Both the position numbers and the translations under genes were made by a program. Positions 16,316 to 24,642 of a stretch of 64,000 nucleotides of DNA are shown one piece after another. Source of the stretch: JACPDH01 sp041671505 (lineage in GTDB: Bacteria > Acidobacteriota > Thermoanaerobaculia > Gp7-AA8); the NCBI GenBank assembly GCA_041671505.1, contig JBAZBK010000023.1:1-64000 (forward strand), written 5' to 3'. How positions within the stretch are numbered: position 1 is the stretch's first letter; each line of letters opens with the position of its first letter. Below the pieces are notes generated by a model that searched no databases, was not told the origin of the DNA, and saw nothing but the letters and a program-made list of their open reading frames with translations.

Positions 16316-18201
16316 GCCAGCAAACCGATCCCCGCAAACGAGGCGCCGGCTACTTTGCATCGCTCGCCATCGGCGCCCTCGGTGTCGTCTACGGCGACAT
16401 CGGCACGAGCCCTCTCTACTCGGTTCGTGAGTGCTTCCACGGCCCGCACGCCGTCGCGACGACGCCGGAGAACGTGCTGGGAGTGCTGTCGCTCATCTTC
16501 TGGGCGCTCGTGATCATCATTTCGATCAAATACATCGCGTTCGTCATGCGCGCGGACAACAAAGGCGAGGGGGGCATCCTCTCGCTCTCCGCGCTCGTCC
16601 GGCCGCCGCACGAGAAGAGCCGCCGCTATTGGATCCTCATGGTGATCGGTCTATTCGGCGCGGCACTCTTCTACGGTGATGGCATGATTACGCCGGCGAT
16701 CTCGGTCCTCTCCGCGGTCGAGGGTCTCTCGGTGGCGACGCCGCTCTTCACCCCCTACGTCGTTCCGATCACGATCATCATCCTGCTCGGAATCTTCCTG
16801 ATGCAGAAGCACGGGACCGCGGGAGTCGGCGCGGTCTTCGGGCCGGTGACGCTGATCTGGTTTGCGTCGATCGCGATCCTCGGCGTGATCCAGATCGTTC
16901 AGTACCCGTCGATTTTCGCGGCGATCAACCCGATGCGCGCGGTCGACTTCTTCATCGAGACGCGCGTGCGCGGCTTTCTCGTTCTCGGGTCGGTCTTCCT
17001 CGTGGTGACCGGAGGCGAGGCGCTCTACGCCGACATGGGGCACTTCGGCGCGAAGCCGATCCGCGTGACCTGGTTCGCGATCGTCATGCCCGCGCTCCTG
17101 CTCAACTACTTCGGGCAGGGTGCGCTGCTGCTCCGCACTCCGGAAGCGAACGTCAACCCCTTCTTCCTCATGGCGCCGTCGTGGGCGCTCTATCCGTTGG
17201 TCGCGCTTGCGACCGCGGCGACCTGCATCGCGTCGCAGGCGGTCATCTCCGGCGCCTTCTCTCTGACGCGGCAGGCCGTGCTCCTCGGCTACAGCCCCCG
17301 CATGGAGATCGACCACACCTCGGAGCGGGAGATCGGACAGATCTACATCCCGCTCGTGAACTGGATCCTGATGATCTCGTGCATCGCGCTTGTGCTCGGG
17401 TTCCGCACGTCGAGCAACCTCGCGGCCGCGTACGGCATCTCGGTGACCGGCACGATGGTTGTCACCGCGATTCTCCTCTGGGTCGTCATGGTCCAGCGCT
17501 GGCACTGGCGCATCTCCGTCGCCACGCTCATCGTCCTGCCGTTCTTCCTGATCGATATCGCGTTTTTCTCCGCGAACGCGGTGAAGATCGCGCACGGCGG
17601 CTGGTTCCCCCTCGTGGTCGGCGGCTGCATCTACCTGCTGATGGTCACGTGGAAGCGGGGACGGCAGATCCTCGACGAGCGGCTCCGCTCCGGCTCACTG
17701 CCGATGGACCTGTTCCTCTCCTCCGTGATGTCGAATCCTCCGCACCGCGTTCCCGGGACGGCGATCTTCATGCATCGCAACGCCGAGGCGGTGCCGGCGG
17801 CTCTGCTCCACAGCCTGAAGCACTACAAGGTGCTGCACGAGTCGGTCGTGCTGCTTTCGGTGCATATCGAGGACGAGCCGTTCTTCGACCCGACGAAGCG
17901 GACCGAGGTGAAGGACCTCGGTTCTGGCGTCTGGAAGATGGAGATCAACTACGGGTTCATGGACGACACCGACATCCCGAAGGCGCTCGCCGAGGTGAAC
18001 GCGCCGGGGCTCGACCTCGACCCCGCGAAAACGTCGTACTTCCTCGGCCGCGAGACGCTCGTGGCGACGCACCGGCACGCAATGGCGGCATGGCGCGAAA
18101 AGCTCTTCATCTGGATGGCGCGCAACGCCAGCGGCGCCGGCCTCTTCTTCCGCCTGCCGCCTAACCGGATCATCGAGTTGGGGGCGCAAATCGAGGTCTA
18201 G
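16312..18201 (+). CDS. kup: Kup-type potassium uptake permease, probable CTG start
   Basis: Low-affinity K+/H+ symporter of the inner membrane. The frame continues well upstream of the first in-frame ATG (16474): the conserved N-terminus LAIGALGVVYGDIGTSPLYSVREC is encoded from 16360 onward. The only sensible start is CTG 16312, giving MSQQTDPRKRGAGYF, with GGAG 7 nt upstream. The 629-residue length then matches E. coli Kup (622 aa). About 12 membrane helices are followed by a soluble C-terminal domain from about residue 460. Starting at ATG 16474 would delete the first helix. Family call is certain, the start codon less so. Confidence 0.92.
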   Translation: MSQQTDPRKRGAGYFASLAIGALGVVYGDIGTSPLYSVRECFHGPHAVATTPENVLGVLSLIFWALVIIISIKYIAFVMRADNKGEGGILSLSALVRPPHEKSRRYWILMVIGLFGAALFYGDGMITPAISVLSAVEGLSVATPLFTPYVVPITIIILLGIFLMQKHGTAGVGAVFGPVTLIWFASIAILGVIQIVQYPSIFAAINPMRAVDFFIETRVRGFLVLGSVFLVVTGGEALYADMGHFGAKPIRVTWFAIVMPALLLNYFGQGALLLRTPEANVNPFFLMAPSWALYPLVALATAATCIASQAVISGAFSLTRQAVLLGYSPRMEIDHTSEREIGQIYIPLVNWILMISCIALVLGFRTSSNLAAAYGISVTGTMVVTAILLWVVMVQRWHWRISVATLIVLPFFLIDIAFFSANAVKIAHGGWFPLVVGGCIYLLMVTWKRGRQILDERLRSGSLPMDLFLSSVMSNPPHRVPGTAIFMHRNAEAVPAALLHSLKHYKVLHESVVLLSVHIEDEPFFDPTKRTEVKDLGSGVWKMEINYGFMDDTDIPKALAEVNAPGLDLDPAKTSYFLGRETLVATHRHAMAAWREKLFIWMARNASGAGLFFRLPPNRIIELGAQIEV

Positions 18202-18205
18202 AGGC

Positions 18206-18447
18206 TGAATTCGGAATTCGGATTTCGGAATGCGGAATGCAAAACCGAAATGTCGAATGTCGAATGAAGAATGAGGAACGAAGAAGGGAGCGGGCTGATT
18301 TGAGCCCGAGCCCGAGTTTCTCTTTCTTCATTCATCATTCCTCATTCGACATTCTTCATTTCGGTTTCCACTTGCTCTTCGAAGGTATTCCGTTTCCGCG
18401 CCGCTCCCGCCTTTCATTCTGCATTCCGCAATCCGCATTCCGCATTT
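18206..18447. repeat. Nested heptamer cassette, type E outside type C
   Basis: Type E arms at 18206-18240 and 18413-18447 enclose type C arms at 18242-18288 and 18320-18367, which in turn enclose a small GGGCT/AGCCC hairpin. The cassette starts 5 nt after the kup stop and its last bases merge into the -10 box of the ABC transporter gene. Confidence 0.9.
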
Positions 18448-18452
18448 AGAAT
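18447..18452 (+). promoter_or_regulatory. -10 box TAGAAT, leaderless-type, for the ABC exporter
   Basis: TAGAAT is followed by 6 nt and ATG 18459, with no Shine-Dalgarno. The box abuts the end of a type E arm, which occupies the -35 region. Confidence 0.55.
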
Positions 18453-18458
18453 CAACGG

Positions 18459-19391
18459 ATGCTCCCCCCTTCCTCCCCGGCGATCCTCTGTCGTGGTCTG
18501 CGCAAGCGTTACGCCGACGTCGTCGCGGTCGATGGCCTTGATCTCGAGGTGCGGCGCGGCGAGTGCTTCGGCCTGCTCGGGCCGAACGGCGCGGGGAAGA
18601 CGACGACCATCGAGATCCTCGAGGGGCTGACCGAGTCCGATGCGGGAGAGGTCTCGATCCTCGGCGAGAGCTGGAGCGGCGACACGCAGGCGCTTAAAGA
18701 GCGGATCGGGATCTCGCTGCAGGAGACGCGCTTCAACGACAAGCTGACAGTGGGGGAGACGATCCGCCTCTTCCGCTCCTTCTACAAGACGGGCCGCGAG
18801 CACGACGAGGTTCTCCGCCGGCTCTCGCTCGACGAGAAGGTGAACGCACGCGTCGGGAAGCTCTCGGGCGGTCAGCGTCAGCGCCTCGCGGTCGCCTGCG
18901 CGCTCGTCGGCTCGCCCGACGTCCTCTTCCTCGACGAGCCGACGACGGGGCTCGACCCGCAGAGCAGGCTTCAGCTCTGGGAGGTCGTGACGCGGTTTCG
19001 CGCGGAAGGGGGGACGATTCTCCTCACGACGCACTACATGGACGAGGCGGAGCGGCTCTGCGACCGGGTCGCGGTGATCGACAAGGGGAAGATGATCGCG
19101 CTCGGGACGCCTACGGAGCTGATCGGAGAGCTCGAGGCGCCGAACGTCGTCGAGCTCGCGGCCGAGCCGATGCCGGAGGCGGCGCGCCTGCTCGCGCTGC
19201 CCGGCGTGCACGGTTGCCATGCGCGGGGGCCCAACCTCGCGCTGCACGTCGACTCGCTGCCGCGCGCGGTCCCGGCGCTGCTCGCCGAGATCGAAGGGAG
19301 CGGCGCGAAGCTCGTACATCTTTCGACGCACCACGCGACGCTCGAGGACGTCTTCGTGTCGCTGACCGGAAGGGAGCTCCGCGACGCTTAG
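18459..19391 (+). CDS. ABC-2 type exporter, ATP-binding protein
   Basis: A 310-residue cytosolic ATPase that powers the permease encoded next. It has Walker A GPNGAGKTT near residue 43, signature LSGGQRQRLAVACAL, Walker B VLFLDEPTTGLDP and the H-loop TTHYMDEAERL. The C-terminal 90 residues follow the DrrA/NodI-type pattern of drug or lipid exporters. It is separated from the permease by 21 nt. Substrate is unknown. Confidence 0.94.
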   Translation: MLPPSSPAILCRGLRKRYADVVAVDGLDLEVRRGECFGLLGPNGAGKTTTIEILEGLTESDAGEVSILGESWSGDTQALKERIGISLQETRFNDKLTVGETIRLFRSFYKTGREHDEVLRRLSLDEKVNARVGKLSGGQRQRLAVACALVGSPDVLFLDEPTTGLDPQSRLQLWEVVTRFRAEGGTILLTTHYMDEAERLCDRVAVIDKGKMIALGTPTELIGELEAPNVVELAAEPMPEAARLLALPGVHGCHARGPNLALHVDSLPRAVPALLAEIEGSGAKLVHLSTHHATLEDVFVSLTGRELRDA

Positions 19392-19412
19392 GCGCGGCGG
19401 AGACGGACGACG

Positions 19413-20447
19413 ATGGCGACGCGATCTCCCCTCTACGAGCTCACCGTCACACGGGTGAAGGAGTTCCTTCGGCAGGGTGAGGCGGTCTTCTGGGTGTTCG
19501 GCTTCCCGATTCTCCTGGCGCTCGCGTTAGGCTTCGCGTTCCGCGACAAGGCGCCGGACAGGATTGCCATCGGCGTCGCGAGGGGAACGAATTCGGCGGC
19601 GGTGATGAAGGCGCTCGAAGCCTCGCCCGCGCTTCGCGTGCGGCTCTACGAGCCGGAGCAGGGGCGCGAGGCGCTGCGCGTCGGCAGGATCTCGCTCCTC
19701 GTCGAGGCCGACGGTGCGACCGTCTTCCGCTTCGACGCGACGCGGCCCGATTCGCGCGTGGCGCGGATGGAGGCGGACGACGCTCTGCAGCGCGCCGCGG
19801 GGCGCGTCGATCCGGTGAGGATCGGCGAGCAGAAGGTGACCGAGCGCGGATCGCGCTACATCGACTTCCTGATCCCGGGCCTGTTAGGCCTAAATCTGAT
19901 GGGTACGGGGATGTGGGGCGTCGGCTTCTCGATCGTGACCGCGCGCTCGCAGAAGCTGCTGAAGCGGCTCGTGGCGACGCCGATGCGGAGGCGCGACTAC
20001 CTGCTCGCGCAGATGTTCTCGCGCATCGCGTTCCTCGCCGCCGAGGTGGTGCTGCTGCTCGGCTTCGCGTGGCTCGTCTTCGACGTCGGCGTGCGCGGGT
20101 CGCTGCTGCTCCTCTCGCTCATCTGCTTCGTCGGCGCGATGGCGTTCGCCGGACTCGGCGTGCTCGTCGCCGCGAGGGCGGAGACGATCGAGGCGGTCAG
20201 CGGGCTGATGAACTTCGTGATGCTGCCGATGTGGCTCCTCTCGGGAGTCTTCTTCTCCGCGGACCGCTTTCCCGACGTCGCGCAGCCGTTCATCCGGCTG
20301 CTTCCCCTCACCGCGCTCAACGACGCGCTCCGCGAGGTGATGATCGAAGGCGCCGGCGTCGTCGCGGTGGCCCCCGAGCTGGTGAACCTCTCGGTCTGGA
20401 CAGTGCTGAGTTTCGTGGTGGCGCTGAAGATCTTTCGCTGGAAGTGA
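19413..20447 (+). CDS. ABC-2 type exporter, permease protein
   Basis: A 344-residue permease with one N-terminal membrane helix (VFWVFGFPILLALALGFAF), an extracytoplasmic domain of about 130 residues and five further helices from residue 150. The segment MNFVMLPMWLLSGVFFS is the ABC-2 signature region. It pairs with the preceding ATPase as an exporter of the DrrAB/YhgE-like class. No accessory secretion protein adjoins it, so the cargo cannot be named. Confidence 0.92.
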   Translation: MATRSPLYELTVTRVKEFLRQGEAVFWVFGFPILLALALGFAFRDKAPDRIAIGVARGTNSAAVMKALEASPALRVRLYEPEQGREALRVGRISLLVEADGATVFRFDATRPDSRVARMEADDALQRAAGRVDPVRIGEQKVTERGSRYIDFLIPGLLGLNLMGTGMWGVGFSIVTARSQKLLKRLVATPMRRRDYLLAQMFSRIAFLAAEVVLLLGFAWLVFDVGVRGSLLLLSLICFVGAMAFAGLGVLVAARAETIEAVSGLMNFVMLPMWLLSGVFFSADRFPDVAQPFIRLLPLTALNDALREVMIEGAGVVAVAPELVNLSVWTVLSFVVALKIFRWK

Positions 20448-20448
20448 T

Positions 20449-20773
20449 TCGCAATGCGGATTGCGGAACGCGGAACGCGGAGTGAAGGGCAGAGGTGCGT
20501 CGTCGCGTAGCGACGGCCGATCTTTGCCCCCGGTGGCGAGTCCCGCAGCGCGGGACGAAGCCACCGGGGGAGCGCGGCAGGCGAATTTCTCGCGCCGCGT
20601 AGCGGCGCCGGATATGCCGCCGCTACGCGGCGGGATACCTGACCTCGACATCGTCCCCCGGTTCCCTCGTCCCGCTCCGCGGGACTCCGTCACCGGGGGC
20701 TAAGGTCGGTCGTCGCTACGCGACGATGAGCGTTTGCCGATTCCGCAATCCGCATTCCGAATTCCGCATTCGG
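20449..20773. repeat. Nested cassette: type E arms around four GC-rich palindromes
   Basis: This 338-nt gene-free gap is fully occupied. Type E arms lie at 20449-20483 and 20737-20773. Inside, CGTCGCGTAGCGACG (near 20500) pairs with CGTCGCTACGCGACG (20711-20725). Three further hairpins follow: 20527-20570 (CCCCCGGTGG / CCACCGGGGG), 20591-20633 (around GCCGCGTAGCGGC and GCCGCTACGCGGC) and 20654-20699 (CCCCCGGT / ACCGGGGG). The right arm ends directly against the TATGAT box before fpg. Confidence 0.9.
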
Positions 20774-20779
20774 TATGAT
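20774..20779 (+). promoter_or_regulatory. -10 box TATGAT upstream of fpg
   Basis: TATGAT abuts the type E right arm and is followed by 6 nt and the ACG codon proposed as the fpg start. The spacing equals that of the leaderless ATG genes in the window. Confidence 0.45.
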
Positions 20780-20785
20780 CCGACC

Positions 20786-21670
20786 ACGCCCGAGCTCCCT
20801 GATGTGACGATCTACGTCGAGGCGCTCGGCGCGCGCATCGTCGGGCGCCGGCTCGAAGCGATCAGGCTTGCCAGCCCGTTCCTGCTCCGCACCGTCACGC
20901 CGTCGCCCGCGGAACTCGCCGGACGCGTGGTCGAGTCGGTCGCGCGGATGGGGAAGCGAATCGTCATCGGTCTCGAGAAGGATGGCTGGATGGCGATCCA
21001 TCTCATGATCGCGGGACGTTTCCGCTGGCTCGCGCCCCGAGCGAAGGTTCCCGGAAAGCTCGGCCTCGCGGCGTTCGATTTCGAGACGGGGACGCTGATC
21101 CTCACCGAGGCGGGCTCGAGGCGTCGCGCGTCGCTGCATCTGCTGCAGGGGCGCGAAGGCCTCGCAGCGCTCGATCGCGGCGGCATCGAGCCGCTCGAGG
21201 CGAGCCTCGACGCGTTCCGCGAGGCGCTCGTCCGAGAGAACCACACGGTCAAGCGCGCGCTCACCGACCCGCGACTTTTCAGCGGCATCGGCAACTCCTA
21301 CTCCGACGAGATCCTTCATCGCGCGCGGATGTCGCCGATGAAGCTGACGCAGTCGATGAACGACGAAGAGATCGCGCGACTGCATCGCGCCGTCGTCGAG
21401 ACCTTGACGATCTGGACGGACTGTCTGCGCGCGGAGACAGGAGAAAAGTTTCCCGAGAAAGTGACGGCGTTCCGCGACGGGATGGCGGTGCATGGGCGTT
21501 TCGGGAAGCCGTGCCCCGACTGCGCGACCCCGGTGCAGCGGATCGTCTACGCCGACAACGAGACGAACTACTGCGCGCGCTGCCAGACCGGCGGCAAGCT
21601 GCTCGCCGACCGCGCCCTCTCGCGCCTCCTCCACGACGACTGGCCGAAGTCGATCGACGATGTGGAGTGA
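20786..21670 (+). CDS. mutM: Formamidopyrimidine-DNA glycosylase family, probable ACG start
   Basis: Base-excision repair enzyme that removes oxidised purines and nicks the abasic site. It has PELPDVTIYVEAL at the N-terminus, GKRIVIGL, the H2TH region (LTDPRLFSGIGNSYSDEIL) and a C-terminal zinc finger (CPDC ... CARC, then GGKLLADRALSRLL). In this family the N-terminal proline left after Met removal is the nucleophile, so the start must be the codon before Pro: ACG 20786. No ATG, GTG or TTG occupies that place. ATG 20775 is out of frame, and longer in-frame starts would bury the proline. Predicted length is 294 residues. Confidence 0.88.
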   Translation, partial: TPELPDVTIYVEALGARIVGRRLEAIRLASPFLLRTVTPSPAELAGRVVESVARMGKRIVIGLEKDGWMAIHLMIAGRFRWLAPRAKVPGKLGLAAFDFETGTLILTEAGSRRRASLHLLQGREGLAALDRGGIEPLEASLDAFREALVRENHTVKRALTDPRLFSGIGNSYSDEILHRARMSPMKLTQSMNDEEIARLHRAVVETLTIWTDCLRAETGEKFPEKVTAFRDGMAVHGRFGKPCPDCATPVQRIVYADNETNYCARCQTGGKLLADRALSRLLHDDWPKSIDDVE

Positions 21671-21980
21671 AAGGCAGGCGAGAGGCGAGAGGCGAAAGGC
21701 GAGAGGCGAAAGGCGATGAGCAGGCCAGAGGCCAGAGCAGGCAGAGAGCGGTGCCGCCGCGGGAGCCAACATGTGTGGCGCAGACACTCCTGTCTGCGCG
21801 TCGCCGAAGGCGACCGATTGTCGGGCAATCACCGATTCTCAAGAAGTGCGCCCCGCGCAGCCCCATGAACGAACGATTGCGTCGCTTTGCGACGCGCGCA
21901 GACAGGAGTGTCTGCGCCACACTCAAGCCTGCTTTGGCCTATGGCCTTTGGCCTCTGGCCCGCGTATCGCCTCTCGCCTG
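21671..21980. repeat. Nested cassette: type A and D arms around a REP-like palindrome pair
   Basis: The outer left arm 21671-21744 (type A, then D) pairs with the right arm 21927-21980. Inside, a 27-bp perfect inverted repeat has its left copy at about 21774-21800 and its right copy at about 21893-21919. Each copy is itself a hairpin (GCGCAGACA ... TGTCTGCGC). The rest of this 397-nt gap (21981-22067) shows only the short approach to the next gene. Confidence 0.9.
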
Positions 21981-22067
21981 CTCGCATGCCACCCTGCAAC
22001 GGATCCGTCACGTCCCCCGCCCTGCGCTTTGCGGATGCGCCGTTTCTGTAGTAATAAGGCCGCAGGT

Positions 22068-22376
22068 ATGAAGCTCATCGCTCCGACCTCGGCCTTCGGC
22101 ATCTTCGCCCGCCTCCTTTCGGCGGCGGTGATGATCGCCTTCGTCGCGGTCGGCGCTCCGCTGCACTCGCACGACGGCGCGCTCGACGGAGACCAGACTG
22201 CGCCGCAGAAATCGTCGTGCGCCGCCTGCGTGTTCGGCGCAAGCCCAGGGCTCGTGCTCGAGCAGACCGACATCGCTCCCGTTCTCCAGGCGATCGCGGA
22301 GGTCTCGGTTCCCGAGATCGCGGTCGTCGTCCTTCCCCAGCCCGTCCGTTGCGGACGCGCGCCTCCCGCGGCCTGA
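22068..22376 (+). CDS. Small secreted His/Cys protein (DUF2946-like) of metal operon
   Basis: A 102-residue protein with a signal peptide or anchor (LLSAAVMIAFVAVGAPLHSHDG) and a CAAC pair about 25 residues later. HSHDG followed by a CxxC is the layout of DUF2946-like small proteins found beside metal-uptake genes. Metal binding is inferred from these residues. It opens the operon that continues with a porin, a ZnuA-like binding protein and a ZnuB-like permease; the gap to the porin is 49 nt. Confidence 0.75.
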   Translation: MKLIAPTSAFGIFARLLSAAVMIAFVAVGAPLHSHDGALDGDQTAPQKSSCAACVFGASPGLVLEQTDIAPVLQAIAEVSVPEIAVVVLPQPVRCGRAPPAA

Positions 22377-22425
22377 CGCTCCCGCCCCACCAGGATCGTC
22401 AAACCCATTCAACCGGAGGTGTTTC

Positions 22426-23727
22426 GTGCCCAGCGCATTTTTCCCGAGGCGGCTCATGCCGCTGTTCGTTCTCGTGTTCATCTTTCCTCTCGTCGCGACG
22501 GCGCAGGCCGTCGACGAGGATCTGACGCGCAAGCTCGACGAGCTGACGCGCCGTCTCGAAGCGCTCGACCGCGAGTCGGGGGCGATCCGCGCGGAGATCG
22601 ACGCGCTCAAGGCAAAGGCAGGTGTTCCCGCCGCGCCCGCCGAAGCGCCCGCGGACGACCTGACGCAGATCGAAGCGGTTCCCGCCGCGCCGCAGAGCGC
22701 CGCGGCCGAAGCTCCGCCGCAGGGCTCGCTCGCGGGCGTCGACGTCGTCCCGAATGCTCCCGCCGCAGGCGCTTCGAAACTCTTCAACCCCGACATCTCG
22801 GTGATCGGTAACGTCGTCTCGCACACCGGCGGCGACAATCCCGAAGGGCGCGACTCGATCGCGCTGCAGGAGGCGGAGCTCGGTCTCGAAGCGGCGGTCG
22901 ACCCGTACGCGAAGGCGAAGTTCTTCATCGGCTACAGCGAAGAGGAAGTCGCGGTCGAGGAGGGCTACATCCAGTTCGTATCGCTCCCGTGGGACCTTTC
23001 TGCGAAGGTCGGCAAGATGAAGGCGTCGTTCGGCAAGTTCAACACCACGCACTTTCACAGCTGGTCAGCGATCGACGAGCCGCTCGTCAGCTCGACCTTC
23101 TTCGGCGGGGAAGGCATCACCGACAGCGGAGTCTCGGTGTCGAAGCTGATTCCCGCCGGCCCCCTTTTCGTCGAGGCGACCGCGGAGGCGTTCCGCGGAA
23201 GCGTCGACGGCGTGTTCGATCCGAACGGAACGAGCGACCTCCTCTACAACGCGCATCTCCGCGCTTACAAGGACATCTCCGAGAACAGTAACCTCGATTT
23301 CGGTGCGAGCTATGCGACGGGGACGCTGCCCGAGACGGGCGGCACGAACAGTTTCACCGGCGTCGACGTGACCTACCGGTGGAAGCCGCTCTCCCGCTCG
23401 ATCTACAACTCGCTGCTCGCGCGCGGCGAGGTGATCGTCAACGATCGAGAAGGACAGAACGATTCGGCGCTCGGTTACTACGCGGGCGCCGACTACCAGT
23501 TCGCGCGGCGCTGGATCGCCGGGCTCCGCGTCGACGGCGTCGAGCGCCCCGACGACCCGTCGATCAGCGACCGCGGCCAGTCGCTCATGCTCACCTTCCG
23601 CCCGTCGGAGTTCAGTCTGATCCGCGGGCAGTACCGCAGGACCGACTACGGCGACGGGCCGGTGGCGGACGAGCTCCTGCTGCAGGTTCAATTCGGCATC
23701 GGCGCGCACGGCGCGCATCCGTTCTAG
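22426..23727 (+). CDS. Outer-membrane porin with N-terminal coiled coil
   Basis: A 433-residue secreted protein. The signal peptide ends near ATAQA (residue 27). A coiled coil with heptad leucines (LTRKLDELTRRLEALD) covers about 30-65, an Ala/Pro linker 66-115, and a beta-barrel the rest. Repeated strands of alternating residues and aromatic girdles (IQFVSLPWDLSAKVGKM) support the barrel. The layout matches trimeric porins of the OprO/OprP type. Position just before ZnuA/ZnuB-like genes suggests it passes a divalent metal or metal chelate. Start is GTG 22426 with GGAGG 8 nt upstream. Confidence 0.88.
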   Translation: MPSAFFPRRLMPLFVLVFIFPLVATAQAVDEDLTRKLDELTRRLEALDRESGAIRAEIDALKAKAGVPAAPAEAPADDLTQIEAVPAAPQSAAAEAPPQGSLAGVDVVPNAPAAGASKLFNPDISVIGNVVSHTGGDNPEGRDSIALQEAELGLEAAVDPYAKAKFFIGYSEEEVAVEEGYIQFVSLPWDLSAKVGKMKASFGKFNTTHFHSWSAIDEPLVSSTFFGGEGITDSGVSVSKLIPAGPLFVEATAEAFRGSVDGVFDPNGTSDLLYNAHLRAYKDISENSNLDFGASYATGTLPETGGTNSFTGVDVTYRWKPLSRSIYNSLLARGEVIVNDREGQNDSALGYYAGADYQFARRWIAGLRVDGVERPDDPSISDRGQSLMLTFRPSEFSLIRGQYRRTDYGDGPVADELLLQVQFGIGAHGAHPF

Positions 23728-23736
23728 GAGGACGCG

Positions 23737-24642
23737 ATGAGAAGGACACTATTGCTCGCACTCATGCTCGTGGCCGGCGCGTTCGCCGCTGGGGCCGAGC
23801 CGCTCAAGGTGGTCACGACGACCTCCGATCTCGCATCGATCGCGAAGGAAGTGGGAGGCGACCGCATCACCGTCGAGTCGATCGCGCGCGGCTACCAGGA
23901 CCCGCACTTCGTCGAGGCGAAGCCGAGCTTCCTCCTGCTGATCAAGAACGCCGAGCTGCTTGCCGTCGTCGGCCTCGAGCTGGAGATCGGCTGGCTGCCG
24001 CCGCTCATCGAACAGAGCCGCAATGCGAAAGTCCATCCTGGGTCGGACGGCTATCTCGATCTCTCGACGGGTGTCGAGATCGTCGACAAGCCGACCTCGG
24101 CCGTCGATCGCTCGATGGGCGACATCCACGCGATGGGCAACCCGCACTACTGGGTGGAACCGGGGAACGCCATCCGAATCGCGATCCAGTTCCGCGACCG
24201 CCTCGCGAAGCTGCGGCCCGCGGACGAAGGCTATTTCACGGCGCGCCTGAACGACTTCAAGGTCCGCGCGAACGACGCGAACAAGCGCTGGACCGCGGCG
24301 CTCGCGCCTTACAAGAGAGCGAAGATCGTCACGTACCACCGCTCGTGGCAGAACTTCGTCAAGCGCTATCAGCTCGAGGTCATCGACTACGTCGAGCCGA
24401 AGCCGGGCGTGCCGCCGTCGCCGTCGCACCTGTTCGATCTCGTCCAGGAGATGAAGAGCAAGGGCGTCAAGGTCCTCCTCGTCGAGCCCTACTTCGACCT
24501 GAAGACGCCTAACTCGGTCGCCGAGAAGACGGGGGCGAAGGTCATCGTGATGTACCCGTCGGTCGGCGGCGCCCCGGGGCTCGACGACTACTTCACCCTC
24601 TTTGATCGCAACATCAAGGCGCTTGCGGAAGGACTGAAATGA
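23737..24642 (+). CDS. znuA: ZnuA-like metal ABC transporter substrate-binding protein
   Basis: A 301-residue periplasmic cluster A-I binding protein for Zn2+ or Mn2+. The signal peptide ends in AGAFAAGAEP. Candidate ligands are the histidines in YQDPHFVEAKP, NPHYWVEP and TYHRSWQNF and the aspartate in VEPYFDLKTP. There is no long His-rich loop, unlike E. coli ZnuA, so metal preference cannot be stated. It begins 9 nt after the porin and overlaps the permease gene by 4 nt (ATGA). Confidence 0.92.
   Translation: MRRTLLLALMLVAGAFAAGAEPLKVVTTTSDLASIAKEVGGDRITVESIARGYQDPHFVEAKPSFLLLIKNAELLAVVGLELEIGWLPPLIEQSRNAKVHPGSDGYLDLSTGVEIVDKPTSAVDRSMGDIHAMGNPHYWVEPGNAIRIAIQFRDRLAKLRPADEGYFTARLNDFKVRANDANKRWTAALAPYKRAKIVTYHRSWQNFVKRYQLEVIDYVEPKPGVPPSPSHLFDLVQEMKSKGVKVLLVEPYFDLKTPNSVAEKTGAKVIVMYPSVGGAPGLDDYFTLFDRNIKALAEGLK

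Noticed and set aside
16474..18201. kup starting at ATG 16474
   Set aside because: This would remove the conserved GVVYGDIGTSPLY region and first helix, which are encoded in frame just upstream.
20726..20785. fpg N-terminal extension read from the type E repeat
   Set aside because: It would place the catalytic proline inside the chain, and the extension is translated repeat arm.
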